This document shows positions 25,269-34,310 of a DNA stretch of 64,000 nt, piece by piece. Source of the DNA: Sulfurovum sp. AR (GTDB taxonomy: Bacteria; Campylobacterota; Campylobacteria; Campylobacterales; Sulfurovaceae); assembly GCF_000296775.1 (NCBI RefSeq), contig NZ_AJLE01000003.1, positions 230,586-294,585 on the forward strand, read 5' to 3'. Below the pieces are notes generated by a model, which was given only the letters and a program-made list of their open reading frames with translations, ran no database searches and was not told where the DNA came from. Positions within the stretch are counted from its first letter, which is position 1, and the number at the start of each line of letters is the position of its first letter. The position numbers and the translations under genes are program-made.

Positions 25269-25756
25269 AGCTCCAGATACTTCTTTTCAAGCCCTTCTTT
25301 TACAATGAGGTATTCTATCATTTCACGTACTGCACCATCTCCACCTCTTTTAGAAAGCACTACATTAGCGATCTTATCTACATACGCACTTGCATCTCTG
25401 GGTACGAATGAAATGTGAGCTGCTTTTAGCATTGGCAGATCATTAAGATCATCTCCTATGGCTGCAACATTCTCCATGGTGAGATCAAGCTTTTCCAAGA
25501 GTGATTCCAACACTTCTTTTTTGTTATCAATACCCTGATAGAAGTGCTCTATATGCAGCTCTTTTGCACGGCGTGCAACAATGCTTGAAGATCTTCCTGT
25601 GATGATGGCCACCTGTTTTCCCAGTTTTCTCCATGAAGCAATAGCCAAACCATCTTTGACGTTAAAAGACTTGATCTCATCACCATGTTCACTATACGTG
25701 ATATGACTGTCTGTCATAGTACCGTCTACATCAAGTACAACCAGTTCAATACTCAC
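25259..25756 (-). CDS. kdsC: 3-deoxy-D-manno-octulosonate-8-phosphate phosphatase
   Basis: 165 residues, HAD superfamily type C0. Motif I DVDGTMTDS (about 8-16), motif II ITGRSSS (about 52-58), Lys 80 region NKKEVLESLLEKL, and motif IV IGDDLNDLPML (about 101-111). KdsC releases phosphate from KDO-8-P, making KDO for the LPS core. It begins with a GTG overlapping the hisB stop as GTGA. Confidence 0.92.
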   Translation of the reverse strand: MSIELVVLDVDGTMTDSHITYSEHGDEIKSFNVKDGLAIASWRKLGKQVAIITGRSSSIVARRAKELHIEHFYQGIDNKKEVLESLLEKLDLTMENVAAIGDDLNDLPMLKAAHISFVPRDASAYVDKIANVVLSKRGGDGAVREMIEYLIVKEGLEKKYLELWE

Positions 25757-26325
25757 AGTACACCCTTTGTACTTGGTATACCGGCATTCTCATTCACCGT
25801 TACCGCCCTGCGAAGCGCTACAGCCAGTGCTTTAAATGCAGCCTCTATGATGTGGTGTTTGTTTTTACCACGGTTATAGATAAGGTGAAGTGTCAAAGGA
25901 AGATTGAAGGCAAACGCTTTAAAGAACTCTTCTACAAGCTCCACATCAAAGTTCCCTACTTTACCACCAATAGGAAGTTCAAATACAAGATACCCTCTAT
26001 TTGACAGATCGATATCACAGGTCACACTGGCTTCATCCATCACGACAGTTGCATTACCGAAACGCTCTATACTCTGTACAGGATAGATCGCTTTTTTAAG
26101 CGCTTGACCTATCACGATACCTACATCTTCAACTGTATGGTGATCATCAATATGTGTATCACCTGTACACGTCACTTCCATGTCAATATGCGCATGTTTA
26201 GTGAAGGCTTCAAGCATATGGTCATAAAATCCTACACCGGTGTTTATCTTGGCTTTTCCTGAACCATACAGGTTGAGCTTGACTGAAATTTGTGTCTCTT
26301 TGGTTTCTCTTGTTACTTCTATCAT
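25753..26325 (-). CDS. hisB: Imidazoleglycerol-phosphate dehydratase
   Basis: 190 residues, monofunctional form (no HAD phosphatase domain as in E. coli HisB). Manganese-binding His motifs are visible: GFYDHMLEAFTKHAHID (about 32-48) and DTHIDDHHTVEDVGI (about 56-70), mirrored by NLPLTLHL and NKHHIIEAAFKALAVALR in the second half. It performs the sixth step of histidine synthesis. Its place inside an LPS-transport cluster is probably historical. Confidence 0.95.
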   Translation of the reverse strand: MIEVTRETKETQISVKLNLYGSGKAKINTGVGFYDHMLEAFTKHAHIDMEVTCTGDTHIDDHHTVEDVGIVIGQALKKAIYPVQSIERFGNATVVMDEASVTCDIDLSNRGYLVFELPIGGKVGNFDVELVEEFFKAFAFNLPLTLHLIYNRGKNKHHIIEAAFKALAVALRRAVTVNENAGIPSTKGVL

Positions 26326-26342
26326 CTTTCTTCCTACTTTGA

Positions 26343-27125
26343 TTAATTTCTTACGATAAATGCACCTTCTAGGTAATTATGCGCCTTAAAGTCCCTCGCT
26401 TCTTCTTCAGACCTGAAGCCCATGAGCCATACACGGTACAGCGGTGCCCCATCGATATCATCAAAACGTCTTATGATGGTATTATAGCGTTTATACATGC
26501 TGCTATATTTTCTTTGATAGACTTTGGCACCTTCATAACGTCTGAATGCACCCACTTGTACACCGAAATTGGAGAGTACTATACGTTTTTGTGTATGTTC
26601 TCTTTTCTGTCTAGCAATCGCTGCATCTGACTCAACTTTTCCTGCAAATCCGACCACCTCTATCGAAACTTTAGCGATCCCCATTTTGTCAAGTCCTATC
26701 TCTTTTCCGGCTGTATAACTGCAGTCAATGATCCGGCCTCTCACAAAAGGCCCTCTGTCATTAATACGGACGATCGTACTTTTACCATTGACCAGGTTAT
26801 TGACTTTTACCATCGTATCCATGGGCCATGTTTTATGTGCTGCGGTTCTTGCATGCATATTATAGACTTCACCATTACTTGTCTGTTTACCATGAAAGTT
26901 AGGTCCATACCAGCTTGAGATCCCATACATGACCTGTCCTACCTCTACATACGTTGGGTTGTAACGTTTGCCTAAGACCTTATAGGAACGCATGGTAGCT
27001 TTATGTCTGGCTGCACTTGTATATTTTGTGGCTTTCGGATCCCTAGGTTCCGGTCCACACCCTGTAAAAAGAGTACTTACCCCCAAAATAGTGATCAATA
27101 ATATTGGGGATACAAGTCTCTTCAT
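26343..27125 (-). CDS. rlpA: RlpA-type septal lytic transglycosylase with SPOR domain
   Basis: 260 residues from the ATG at 27125 (GAGG 6 bases upstream); an ATG at 27143 lies before that site. A lipoprotein signal (lipobox LFTGC) anchors it. The double-psi beta-barrel has GISSWYGPNFHGKQTSNGE and YNMHARTAAHKTWPMDT, then VRINDRGPFVRGRIIDCSYTAGK with the conserved Asp. The C-terminal SPOR domain (VQVGAFRRYEGAKVYQRK) binds denuded glycan at the septum. The enzyme cleaves glycan strands lacking stem peptides. Confidence 0.93.
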   Translation of the reverse strand: MKRLVSPILLITILGVSTLFTGCGPEPRDPKATKYTSAARHKATMRSYKVLGKRYNPTYVEVGQVMYGISSWYGPNFHGKQTSNGEVYNMHARTAAHKTWPMDTMVKVNNLVNGKSTIVRINDRGPFVRGRIIDCSYTAGKEIGLDKMGIAKVSIEVVGFAGKVESDAAIARQKREHTQKRIVLSNFGVQVGAFRRYEGAKVYQRKYSSMYKRYNTIIRRFDDIDGAPLYRVWLMGFRSEEEARDFKAHNYLEGAFIVRN

Positions 27126-27196
27126 AATACCTCGGGGATGCATTTATATTTAGGTAGGTATTATCGCTTTATTTGACTTTGTTTTTGCTTGATAGA

Positions 27197-29071
27197 CTAA
27201 GAGTTACAATGCTCTGAGATAATCATTTTTAGCGCTTCTATATCTAGTGGCTTCACGGCATAATCATCCATACCTTTAGACATATACTTCTCCTTATCTC
27301 CTGAGGAAGTATTTGCGGTAAGTGCAATGATAGGAACATGTTTCAAATGATGTTCTGTTTCATGTTCTACAATATGTTTACAGGCTTCAACTCCGTCCAT
27401 AATAGGCATTTCAATATCCATAAATATGATGTCATAGACATTTTTTGTAGACATCGCAACTGCCTCTTTTCCATCATTGACCACAGTCACTTCCAGACCA
27501 AGGTTTTCCAAAATGATCTTTATGAGCTTGCAGTTGATCTGGTTGTCATCCGCCACGAGTGCATGAAGTCCTTGAAACTGTTCGGTATCTTCTACTGTAT
27601 CAGAGGTAAGTATCTTCTCTTTCTTATGCTCACTTGCATTGGTTAAGATCCTGATCGTTTTTGCCAGACTGACAGGTGTGAGGACCACATCGGTAAAATG
27701 ATGTTGTTGTGGATTGACACGCGCCCTTAAACTACCATTGGTCAAAAGTACAGATTTACACTCCAGAGCAGCACACTGTTCCAACTCTCCTGGCAATCTC
27801 GCATAGTGATGATCAAATATCATAATATCAGGTAAGCTTACAGGTGTCTCAGACTCAAAAAGATCTTCATAATAGTAGAATGAAAATGTTGCACCCAAGT
27901 GTTCTATATAGGTTTGAAGATTGGTATCCAACTGACGATTGATACTCTTTACAGGAAGCGCAAGACCAACAGAGAGATCAGAAAAGTCAATATAGACACT
28001 AGGTTCATGATCTTTGTTTTTTTCTAATGGTAAAGTAAAGAAGAAAGTCGTTCCTTCATTCTCTTTACTTTTGACTTCAAGTTCTCCACCCATCAACTGA
28101 ACCATTTTCCGTGATATAGTCAGTCCGAGTCCCGTACCTCCATATTTTCGGCTTGTACCTGCTGTTGCCTGTCCATAGGCTTCAAAAATAGTCTTTTGCT
28201 GTGCTTCACTCAGTCCGATACCGTTGTCACTCACAGAAAACTTTAACCCTGTGTGATCTTTGTCACTACTTACCCCTTCAACAAAAAGATTGATCTTACC
28301 GTAGGCATCCGTGAATTTAATGGCATTCCCTATAAGATTTGTCAATATTTGAGAAAGTTTTGTAGGATCACCGATCATATAAGGCGATAGAGTCGGATCG
28401 ACCAATACCCCAAACTCAATGTCCTTTTGATCCGCCATTTGTGCAAAGGATGCTACCGTCAGATCGATGGTCTCAAATAAATTGAAAGGGATAGATTCGA
28501 TCTCCATTTTTTCCGCATTCATTTTAGAAAGATCCAAAACATCATTCACTATAGCAATAAGATTGTTTGATGAATTTTCGATCAAGGAGATGAACTCTTC
28601 TTGATCTTCTGTTGTATCCATTTCTTTTAGAAGTTTAGTAAAACCTAAAATACCATTGAGCGGTGTACGGATTTCGTGAGACATGGTCGATAAAAATTGA
28701 CTTTTTGCCTCTGCCTCCTCTTTAATCTCTTTTCCTTTCTCCTCTAAAAGGAAAAAAAGACGTGCAATATACTTATAGACTTCTTCTCTTTGTTGTGTCA
28801 TGATCCCTATCTTGATATCTGCTAAATGATCGATGCTGTCTAACACAGAGCGCAGTGCTCTGTTCTCTCTTTTCTCCTTGCGCTGATCAAACCATACATA
28901 TCCAAGGTACAAGAGACTCAACACTGCGATGACCAATAAAGAGACAAAAAGCCCTGTATCTGAAGGGTCCATTCTTTTCCATTCTCTATAACTCCAATAA
29001 CTACTAAGCATCAACAAGAAAACAAGTGGAGCGATACGGATAGAAGTAACCAGCAGATTTTTTTTAAACAT
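27197..29071 (-). CDS. BarA-like hybrid sensor histidine kinase
   Basis: 624 residues from the ATG at 29071 (AAGGGAAG upstream; an ATG at 29092 is before it). Two membrane helices (about 8-26 and 40-58), a short coiled linker, then HisKA with the phospho-acceptor His in STMSHEIRTPLNG (about 132), HATPase with GDPTKLSQILTNLIGNA, DNGIGL and GGTGLGL. A middle segment resembles a degenerate receiver, and a full receiver follows with the Asp in FMDIEMPIMDG (about 550) and Lys in DYAVKPL. No HPt domain is present, although phosphorelays of this kind need one. No sensory domain is visible in the short periplasmic loop. Confidence 0.92.
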   Translation of the reverse strand: MFKKNLLVTSIRIAPLVFLLMLSSYWSYREWKRMDPSDTGLFVSLLVIAVLSLLYLGYVWFDQRKEKRENRALRSVLDSIDHLADIKIGIMTQQREEVYKYIARLFFLLEEKGKEIKEEAEAKSQFLSTMSHEIRTPLNGILGFTKLLKEMDTTEDQEEFISLIENSSNNLIAIVNDVLDLSKMNAEKMEIESIPFNLFETIDLTVASFAQMADQKDIEFGVLVDPTLSPYMIGDPTKLSQILTNLIGNAIKFTDAYGKINLFVEGVSSDKDHTGLKFSVSDNGIGLSEAQQKTIFEAYGQATAGTSRKYGGTGLGLTISRKMVQLMGGELEVKSKENEGTTFFFTLPLEKNKDHEPSVYIDFSDLSVGLALPVKSINRQLDTNLQTYIEHLGATFSFYYYEDLFESETPVSLPDIMIFDHHYARLPGELEQCAALECKSVLLTNGSLRARVNPQQHHFTDVVLTPVSLAKTIRILTNASEHKKEKILTSDTVEDTEQFQGLHALVADDNQINCKLIKIILENLGLEVTVVNDGKEAVAMSTKNVYDIIFMDIEMPIMDGVEACKHIVEHETEHHLKHVPIIALTANTSSGDKEKYMSKGMDDYAVKPLDIEALKMIISEHCNS

Positions 29072-29111
29072 ATCTTCCCTTTTACAACACATGATAAAAT
29101 ATAATAAATTA

Positions 29112-30215
29112 TTATTTTATTATTTTATCAAATGTTTTCTTGTTTACAGGAATCACCAGTAAACTATCCAAGACAAGAAAATCATTTTTTAAGTGATTAG
29201 CACTCATGATCTCCTCTCCATCCACATTATACAATTTCGCAATACTCTCTACAGTTTCTCCTAATGCGACTGTGTGAGAGACCATATGGGATTTAAAGAC
29301 TTTCTTTTTATCTGCTAACTGATATCGCAAGTAAAAAGCATAGACTTTTTCAATAGGAATAGTGATTTTATAAGTGGGTTTCTCTTTTGGTACTATACCC
29401 TCTTTTAAACTTTTGTTTAGTTTTAAAAGTTTCTCTTCCTTCATATTTAATAGTTTTGCAATCTCTTTTAGTGGTGTCCCGGCAAGTACATAGACCTCTA
29501 TGAGGAGATTTCCTGGCTTATCATCTGTGTTATCGCTAAAATCTAAAGTATCATTTTCACCTATCATCGCAAGAAGAAGAATCTTTTTCATATACTGTCG
29601 TGTTTCACGAGGCAGATATTTCAAATTCCCATCTATCAACACACTTAACTCATCTGTTCCTGCACGTTTAATGGCCCTGCTTACACAACCTTCTCCACAG
29701 TTGTAAGCCATGGCTGACAAATACCATTTTCCAAACTGATTATGGAGTTTATGGAGATAGTTTATTGCTGCAGAGGTAGCACTGACCATATCACACCGTT
29801 CATCATAGCTTTGGCATACTGTCAGATTATACTCTTTAGCTGTTGCAGGCATGAACTGCCATAAACCTACCGCTTTTTTGGGAGAAACGGCATCTGTGGA
29901 AAATCCGGATTCCACCATAGAAAGATAGATAAATAGATCACTTACACCATCCTCTACAAGAAGTCCCTGCATCGTTGGCAATATCTCTTTACCTCGAAGT
30001 AAGGAGCGTCTATAAAATGATTGTAACTTTTTTTCATGCTTTGAGACAAAAGAGATAAACTCTTCATTATAATGATAAGATTCATCTATATCAAATTCAT
30101 GAAATACATAGGTATAGCTAGGGTATTTATGTTCTAATGAGACTCCATACATAGAACTAATACAGAACATATAGAAAAATAAAATACTTTTAAAATATCC
30201 TATCCTTCTATACAT
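29112..30215 (-). CDS. MltD-like lytic transglycosylase with LysM-type repeats
   Basis: 367 residues. Signal peptide about 1-24, then an SLT domain with catalytic Glu in LSMVESGFSTDAVSPKKAVG (about 98) and GLWQFMPATAKEY, SAMAYNCGEG. The C-terminal part has one clear LysM (HTVALGETVESIAKLYNVDGE) and a weaker LysM-like segment before it (YVLAGTPLKEIAKLLNM). It cleaves glycan strands with 1,6-anhydro products, remodelling the wall. tatD lies 5 bases upstream and is transcribed in the same direction. Confidence 0.9.
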   Translation of the reverse strand: MYRRIGYFKSILFFYMFCISSMYGVSLEHKYPSYTYVFHEFDIDESYHYNEEFISFVSKHEKKLQSFYRRSLLRGKEILPTMQGLLVEDGVSDLFIYLSMVESGFSTDAVSPKKAVGLWQFMPATAKEYNLTVCQSYDERCDMVSATSAAINYLHKLHNQFGKWYLSAMAYNCGEGCVSRAIKRAGTDELSVLIDGNLKYLPRETRQYMKKILLLAMIGENDTLDFSDNTDDKPGNLLIEVYVLAGTPLKEIAKLLNMKEEKLLKLNKSLKEGIVPKEKPTYKITIPIEKVYAFYLRYQLADKKKVFKSHMVSHTVALGETVESIAKLYNVDGEEIMSANHLKNDFLVLDSLLVIPVNKKTFDKIIK

Positions 30216-30220
30216 GTGAA

Positions 30221-30991
30221 TCAGAACCTGAAAAGTCTTTGGGCATTTTCTGTACTTAACGTTTCGATCTCCTCCCTACTAAGCAAAGAGAGTTCAGCCA
30301 TTTTATCAGCTACCAGTGTAGTATAACTGGGCTCATTTCTCTCACCGCGATGGGGATGAGGCGTAAGATACGGTGCATCCGTCTCTATCACTAACTTATC
30401 TTGAGGAATTTTAGGATAGACATTGATAAGCTTTCGAGCATTTTTAAATGTCAATACACCGCCAATACCATAATAAAAATTCTTTTTAGCAAGCTTGAGT
30501 AAAGATTCATCTGCATTATAACAATGCAATACTCCCCCCTCTTCACCCGCATATTCATCAAGTAAAGCGAGACAATCCGGAGTTGATTCTCTTACATGGA
30601 CTATCAGTGGCTTTTGCAGCTCTTTTGCCCAAAGTATCTGATCTATAAAAACTTCTTTTTGCAGCTTTTTTTCTTTATCGATTTCATCCTCTGACTCTGG
30701 CAGTCTGAAATAATCCAATCCGCATTCGCCGATTGCGACACATTTAGGATGCGTCACATAGGGTTCCATAGAGGTTCTATCATACTCTCCGGCATCATAA
30801 GGGTGCACACCTACAGCAAAATAGATACTCTCATACCGTTCAGCCAAATCCACTGCTCTTTGTAAGGTTTTAGGATCTGCTCCTGGTATAATGAATTTCT
30901 CTACACCTTTTTCTCTGGCATTTTCCAAAACCTGTTCTATATCATCTTCATACCGATCATCATCCAAATGACAATGTGTATCTATTAACAT
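30221..30991 (-). CDS. tatD: TatD-family metal-dependent hydrolase/DNase
   Basis: 256 residues. Metal ligands are in order: IDTHCHLDDD (HxH at 6-8), GECGLDYFR (Glu), PLIVHVREST (His), LHCYNAD (His) and ETDAPYLTPHPHRG (Asp). TatD-type enzymes have 3'-5' exonuclease activity on DNA and RNA. TATAAT at 31015-31020 and AAAGGA just before the ATG give a clear promoter. Confidence 0.93.
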   Translation of the reverse strand: MLIDTHCHLDDDRYEDDIEQVLENAREKGVEKFIIPGADPKTLQRAVDLAERYESIYFAVGVHPYDAGEYDRTSMEPYVTHPKCVAIGECGLDYFRLPESEDEIDKEKKLQKEVFIDQILWAKELQKPLIVHVRESTPDCLALLDEYAGEEGGVLHCYNADESLLKLAKKNFYYGIGGVLTFKNARKLINVYPKIPQDKLVIETDAPYLTPHPHRGERNEPSYTTLVADKMAELSLLSREEIETLSTENAQRLFRF

Positions 30992-31014
30992 CTATATAAT
31001 GTCCTTTTTTATAC

Positions 31015-31020
31015 ATTATA
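31015..31020 (-). promoter_or_regulatory. Probable -10 box of tatD
   Basis: Perfect TATAAT on the minus strand, 24 bases before the tatD ATG at 30991, with AAAGGA in between. It shares the divergent intergenic region with the HPt gene, whose own TATAAT is at 31093-31098 on the plus strand. Confidence 0.5.
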
Positions 31021-31092
31021 ACAAATTTCTTCTATATTCATCTCTTCAAACATGCTAATCTAACCTTCAATAAGTTATAGTTAAGTATCAAT

Positions 31093-31098
31093 TATAAT
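31093..31098 (+). promoter_or_regulatory. Probable -10 box of the membrane HPt gene
   Basis: TATAAT 15 bases before the ATG at 31113. A transcript starting about 7 bases on would leave a very short leader, with GAAGGG close to the 5' end. Confidence 0.4.
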
Positions 31099-31112
31099 TT
31101 CGAAGGGCTGCT

Positions 31113-31763
31113 ATGTCTGCATCAACCATCATATCTATCTTTGTTTTTCTTGTACTTTTGCTTATCTTTCTTGAATACAGAAATGAGAAAAAGTATCAGG
31201 AAGGAAGACGCAAAAAACAAACAAAAACCGCTCCTGATACAAAAACTGCACCTTCAAAAGAACAAAAGAGAACTGTTCCAAAGCCTGAACCGAAACCCGA
31301 ACCAAAACCTCAACCTAAAACAGAAATTGAACCTGTAGTGGAAGCAAAGCAAGAACCAAAACCTGAGCCTACAATAGAACTTGAACCCGAACCTAAAACG
31401 GAAACCATACAGGAGACAAAAGAACTACCTCAGGCGAATTATCCTCAGTTCACGCATGTCCGTCTAGTGGAAATGGGGCTTTCAGACGAAGAAGCAAAAG
31501 AATTCGTAGCTGAACTGATCCCACAAATAGAAACAGAGATCCCTCTCATCGAAGCAGCCATAGAAGAAAGAGATTTTCATAAAGTAGAAAAATTGACACA
31601 TGGGATCAAAGGTTCAGCGACAAATCTGGGTACAGGTGGCGTCTCAGATCTTTTAACTGATTACAACACCTATGTAAAAACGGGGACAGATGTTGACATA
31701 GCCAAAGCCTATCTTGAACAACTTATACACTATACCAGTGAACTCAAAGCACAATATACTTAA
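31113..31763 (+). CDS. Membrane-anchored HPt phosphotransfer protein
   Basis: 216 residues. One N-terminal membrane helix (about 4-20, STIISIFVFLVLLLIFL), a basic stop-transfer, then about 60 residues rich in K/P/E built from KPEP-like repeats (KPEPKPEPKPQP), a stiff linker. The C-terminal domain (about 115-216) is an HPt four-helix bundle with the phospho-accepting His in KLTHGIKGSATNLG (His 163). HPt proteins relay phosphate between receivers. A membrane-tethered, linker-extended HPt is unusual. A hybrid kinase lacking HPt is encoded 2 kb away (27197-29071). The 3' end overlaps recN by 4 bases. Confidence 0.85.
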   Translation: MSASTIISIFVFLVLLLIFLEYRNEKKYQEGRRKKQTKTAPDTKTAPSKEQKRTVPKPEPKPEPKPQPKTEIEPVVEAKQEPKPEPTIELEPEPKTETIQETKELPQANYPQFTHVRLVEMGLSDEEAKEFVAELIPQIETEIPLIEAAIEERDFHKVEKLTHGIKGSATNLGTGGVSDLLTDYNTYVKTGTDVDIAKAYLEQLIHYTSELKAQYT

Positions 31764-33289
31764 GCCCTTAACTTTTTAGCAAACTCCAATGCTTCATCTG
31801 TAGGATTTTCTCCTGCAATGATCCTTGCAATCTCAGAAACACGGCTCACATCATTTAATACTACAGCCTTACTCTTCTCTCCTGCTTTTGTTACAACAAT
31901 ATGTTGTCCCGCTTTTGCGGTAAGATGTGGCTGATGTGAGATCGCAAAAACCTGGTACACAGAGGAGAGCTTATGTATCATCTCTGCTATAGCGATTGAT
32001 TCATCGCCACTCACATTGGCATCTATCTCATCGAGTATAAGCACACCTTGTTTACTCTTATCTGCAGGTATGGTCGTTGCCATCAGAGCCAAACGTACAC
32101 GGTTAAATTCGCCTCCACTGAGTGTCGCGGTTTTTGAAGACCCAAGCATCACCTCAACACAATCCATTCCCCCTTCTCCTAAACTATCAGAAGAGAATAC
32201 AAAAGTAAGTGGAGGAAGTTTAAGTGTGGTCAGATACTCAGCTAAAGATTTTTCTAGTATCTTTGCCTCTTTTTTACGTGCCTGAGAGAGTTTTGAAGCA
32301 ATGATCTGTAACTCTGAAAATTCTAAAGCCAAAAATGACTCCAACATACTCTTGTCTTTTTCTATATTTTGATATCCGGAAAGCTCTTTCTCTTTGGACT
32401 CTTTATAAGCTAATGCCTCTTCTATACTTCCATAACGGTTCTTCAGTGTCGTAAGATCAGCTAGACGATCCAGTACCTCTTCCACATTGACCTCTTCAAG
32501 TTCATCTGCAAGGTTTTCCGTCTCTTCAAAATCAGCACGAAGCTGGTTCATTGCATCATTAAATACTGATCCATCCTTATCTAAAAGTCGATAGACCTCT
32601 TCCACACTCGCTTCTAATGTAAAAATGTCTGCTGCTGTGGAAAGGGCATCTTTTATCTTATCGATACGGGAAAGTTGCTGTTTGACCTTGAGTAGCTCCT
32701 CTTCTTCCCCTATCTGCGGGTTGATAGAAGCTATTTTTTCTACTTCATACGTAGCATATTCTATGAGTTCAGCAAGCTTTGCTTCATCTTCTTTGATCTT
32801 TGAGAGCTGTGAAGCTTTTTCTTTATAATTTCTATAACGTTTTCTGTACTCTTTGAGTAACTGCTTAAAGGTCTTGTCTTCGCTGAGAAGCTGACCATCG
32901 ATCATCTCTAAAAGTGTTTCAGACTCAAAGCCGCCTTTGTCACGTACAGAGAGGTACTTGACATACGGTAAAAACATGTCACTTAAAGCCTTTTTGGAGA
33001 TATTTTGGCCATCGATAAAATAACGAAGCTTCTCTTTTTTAAGTGTCTTTACCGTCAGATCATTCTCCAGTTCATAGGCATCACTTTTTAACTGCTCAGG
33101 CTTTTGCAAGTTCACTTCGCAGAGTGCTGCAGCACCTTGTGTACTATATCCGAAACTGGAAAGTATCGCAGACATAAGAACGGATTTTCCTGCCCCGCTG
33201 GGTCCGGTTAAAACCACCAATCCATTTTCAAACTCTAATTCTACTTCATCAAAAGTAACAAGATCGCGTAAATATAAACGTTCTATCAA
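31760..33289 (-). CDS. recN: DNA repair ATPase RecN
   Basis: 509 residues from a TTG at 33289 that overlaps the nadK stop as TTGA and gives MIERLYLRDLVTF, the start seen in related RecN. An ATG five codons earlier (33304) lies inside nadK and is the alternative. Walker A GPSGAGKS (about 29-36), a long central coiled coil, signature LSGGEFNRVRLAL and Walker B GVLILDEIDANVSGDES are present. RecN is an SMC-like protein for double-strand break repair. It is shorter than E. coli RecN (553), mainly in the coiled coil. Confidence 0.9.
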   Translation of the reverse strand: MIERLYLRDLVTFDEVELEFENGLVVLTGPSGAGKSVLMSAILSSFGYSTQGAAALCEVNLQKPEQLKSDAYELENDLTVKTLKKEKLRYFIDGQNISKKALSDMFLPYVKYLSVRDKGGFESETLLEMIDGQLLSEDKTFKQLLKEYRKRYRNYKEKASQLSKIKEDEAKLAELIEYATYEVEKIASINPQIGEEEELLKVKQQLSRIDKIKDALSTAADIFTLEASVEEVYRLLDKDGSVFNDAMNQLRADFEETENLADELEEVNVEEVLDRLADLTTLKNRYGSIEEALAYKESKEKELSGYQNIEKDKSMLESFLALEFSELQIIASKLSQARKKEAKILEKSLAEYLTTLKLPPLTFVFSSDSLGEGGMDCVEVMLGSSKTATLSGGEFNRVRLALMATTIPADKSKQGVLILDEIDANVSGDESIAIAEMIHKLSSVYQVFAISHQPHLTAKAGQHIVVTKAGEKSKAVVLNDVSRVSEIARIIAGENPTDEALEFAKKLRA

Positions 33290-34158
33290 TTCCCAGCACC
33301 CCATGAAAGTTTTTCTCTCAATACAGAGAAGTAATTACGCTCTTTTCTATGCAGAAGTTTTGCCCCACGTTTTGCACCCCTGATCACCAGTACATCTTCC
33401 GGAACCATCTCATAATCATCTTGGCCGTCTATCACTGCGATCACACGCTCTTCAGGAGAAGAGAGTTCGATCGTAAAATCAGCAGGTACTACGAGAGGAC
33501 GCTGAGTCAGAGAGTGTGCCAGTATCGGTGTCATAATAAGTGCCTGCGTCAGTGGATACATGACAGGACCGCCGGCGGCAAGATTATATGCAGTCGATCC
33601 TGTAGGTGTCGCAATGATCAATCCGTCCCCTTTATAGGTATTAAATCTTTCTCCATCAATAGATGCATATATAGTTGCGATCTTGGAGACTACAGGACGT
33701 GTGATCACTACATCGTTAAACGCAAAAAATGGCTCTTTTTGACCATTTTTTCTTTGTAGATACCCTTCTATCATCATACGTTCATCAATACGATATTCAT
33801 CTCTGATCAGTTGATCTAAAAATGACTCTACATCATCTATGGTCACATCGGCCAAAAATCCTAAATTCCCGGCATTGATACCCACAACAGGTTTATCGTG
33901 TCCATGAGAACGACGCACCAATGAAAGCAACGTACCATCTCCACCCAAAGAGACTAAAAAGTCCGATTTTTCACACATTGTTTCAAAGGCCATACCTTTT
34001 AGACCTACCCTCTGTGCTGAACGTTCTGCCAAGATCACAGAAATACCTTTAGACTCGAACTGTGCCTTTATCCTTTCATAAAGTGACTTTATCTCTGGGT
34101 CGTTGGGTTTTAAGATAAACCCTGCAGTTTTTATCTGTGCTAATTTTTCACTACTCAT
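33286..34158 (-). CDS. nadK: NAD kinase
   Basis: 290 residues. GGDGTLLSLVR (about 73-83) is the ATP/metal motif, INAGNLGFLADV follows, NDVVITR and ATPTGSTAYNLAAGGP form the NAD-binding and catalytic region. It phosphorylates NAD to NADP. recN is translationally coupled downstream by TTGA overlap. Confidence 0.95.
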   Translation of the reverse strand: MSSEKLAQIKTAGFILKPNDPEIKSLYERIKAQFESKGISVILAERSAQRVGLKGMAFETMCEKSDFLVSLGGDGTLLSLVRRSHGHDKPVVGINAGNLGFLADVTIDDVESFLDQLIRDEYRIDERMMIEGYLQRKNGQKEPFFAFNDVVITRPVVSKIATIYASIDGERFNTYKGDGLIIATPTGSTAYNLAAGGPVMYPLTQALIMTPILAHSLTQRPLVVPADFTIELSSPEERVIAVIDGQDDYEMVPEDVLVIRGAKRGAKLLHRKERNYFSVLREKLSWGAGN

Positions 34159-34276
34159 CTTTTTCCTGATTTAAGAAATATAATTGTTAGAGTAGCATAA
34201 ATGTACTGTTAGTATTTGAAAATATTTCATATTGCCATATTTTCAAGAGTGAATTTAACCCTAAACTACTTTTTGA

Positions 34277-34282
34277 TATAAT
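34277..34282 (+). promoter_or_regulatory. Probable -10 box of aspS
   Basis: TATAAT about 29 bases before the aspS ATG, in the usual Campylobacterota context TTTTTGATATAAT. AGGATAG, the probable ribosome site, lies between it and the start. Confidence 0.55.
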
Positions 34283-34310
34283 CGCGCCATTATAAACAGA
34301 TAGGATAGTC

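Noticed and set aside
31260..31430. Tandem DNA repeats
   Set aside because: The repeats are KPEP codons inside the HPt gene linker, in frame, not a separate DNA element.
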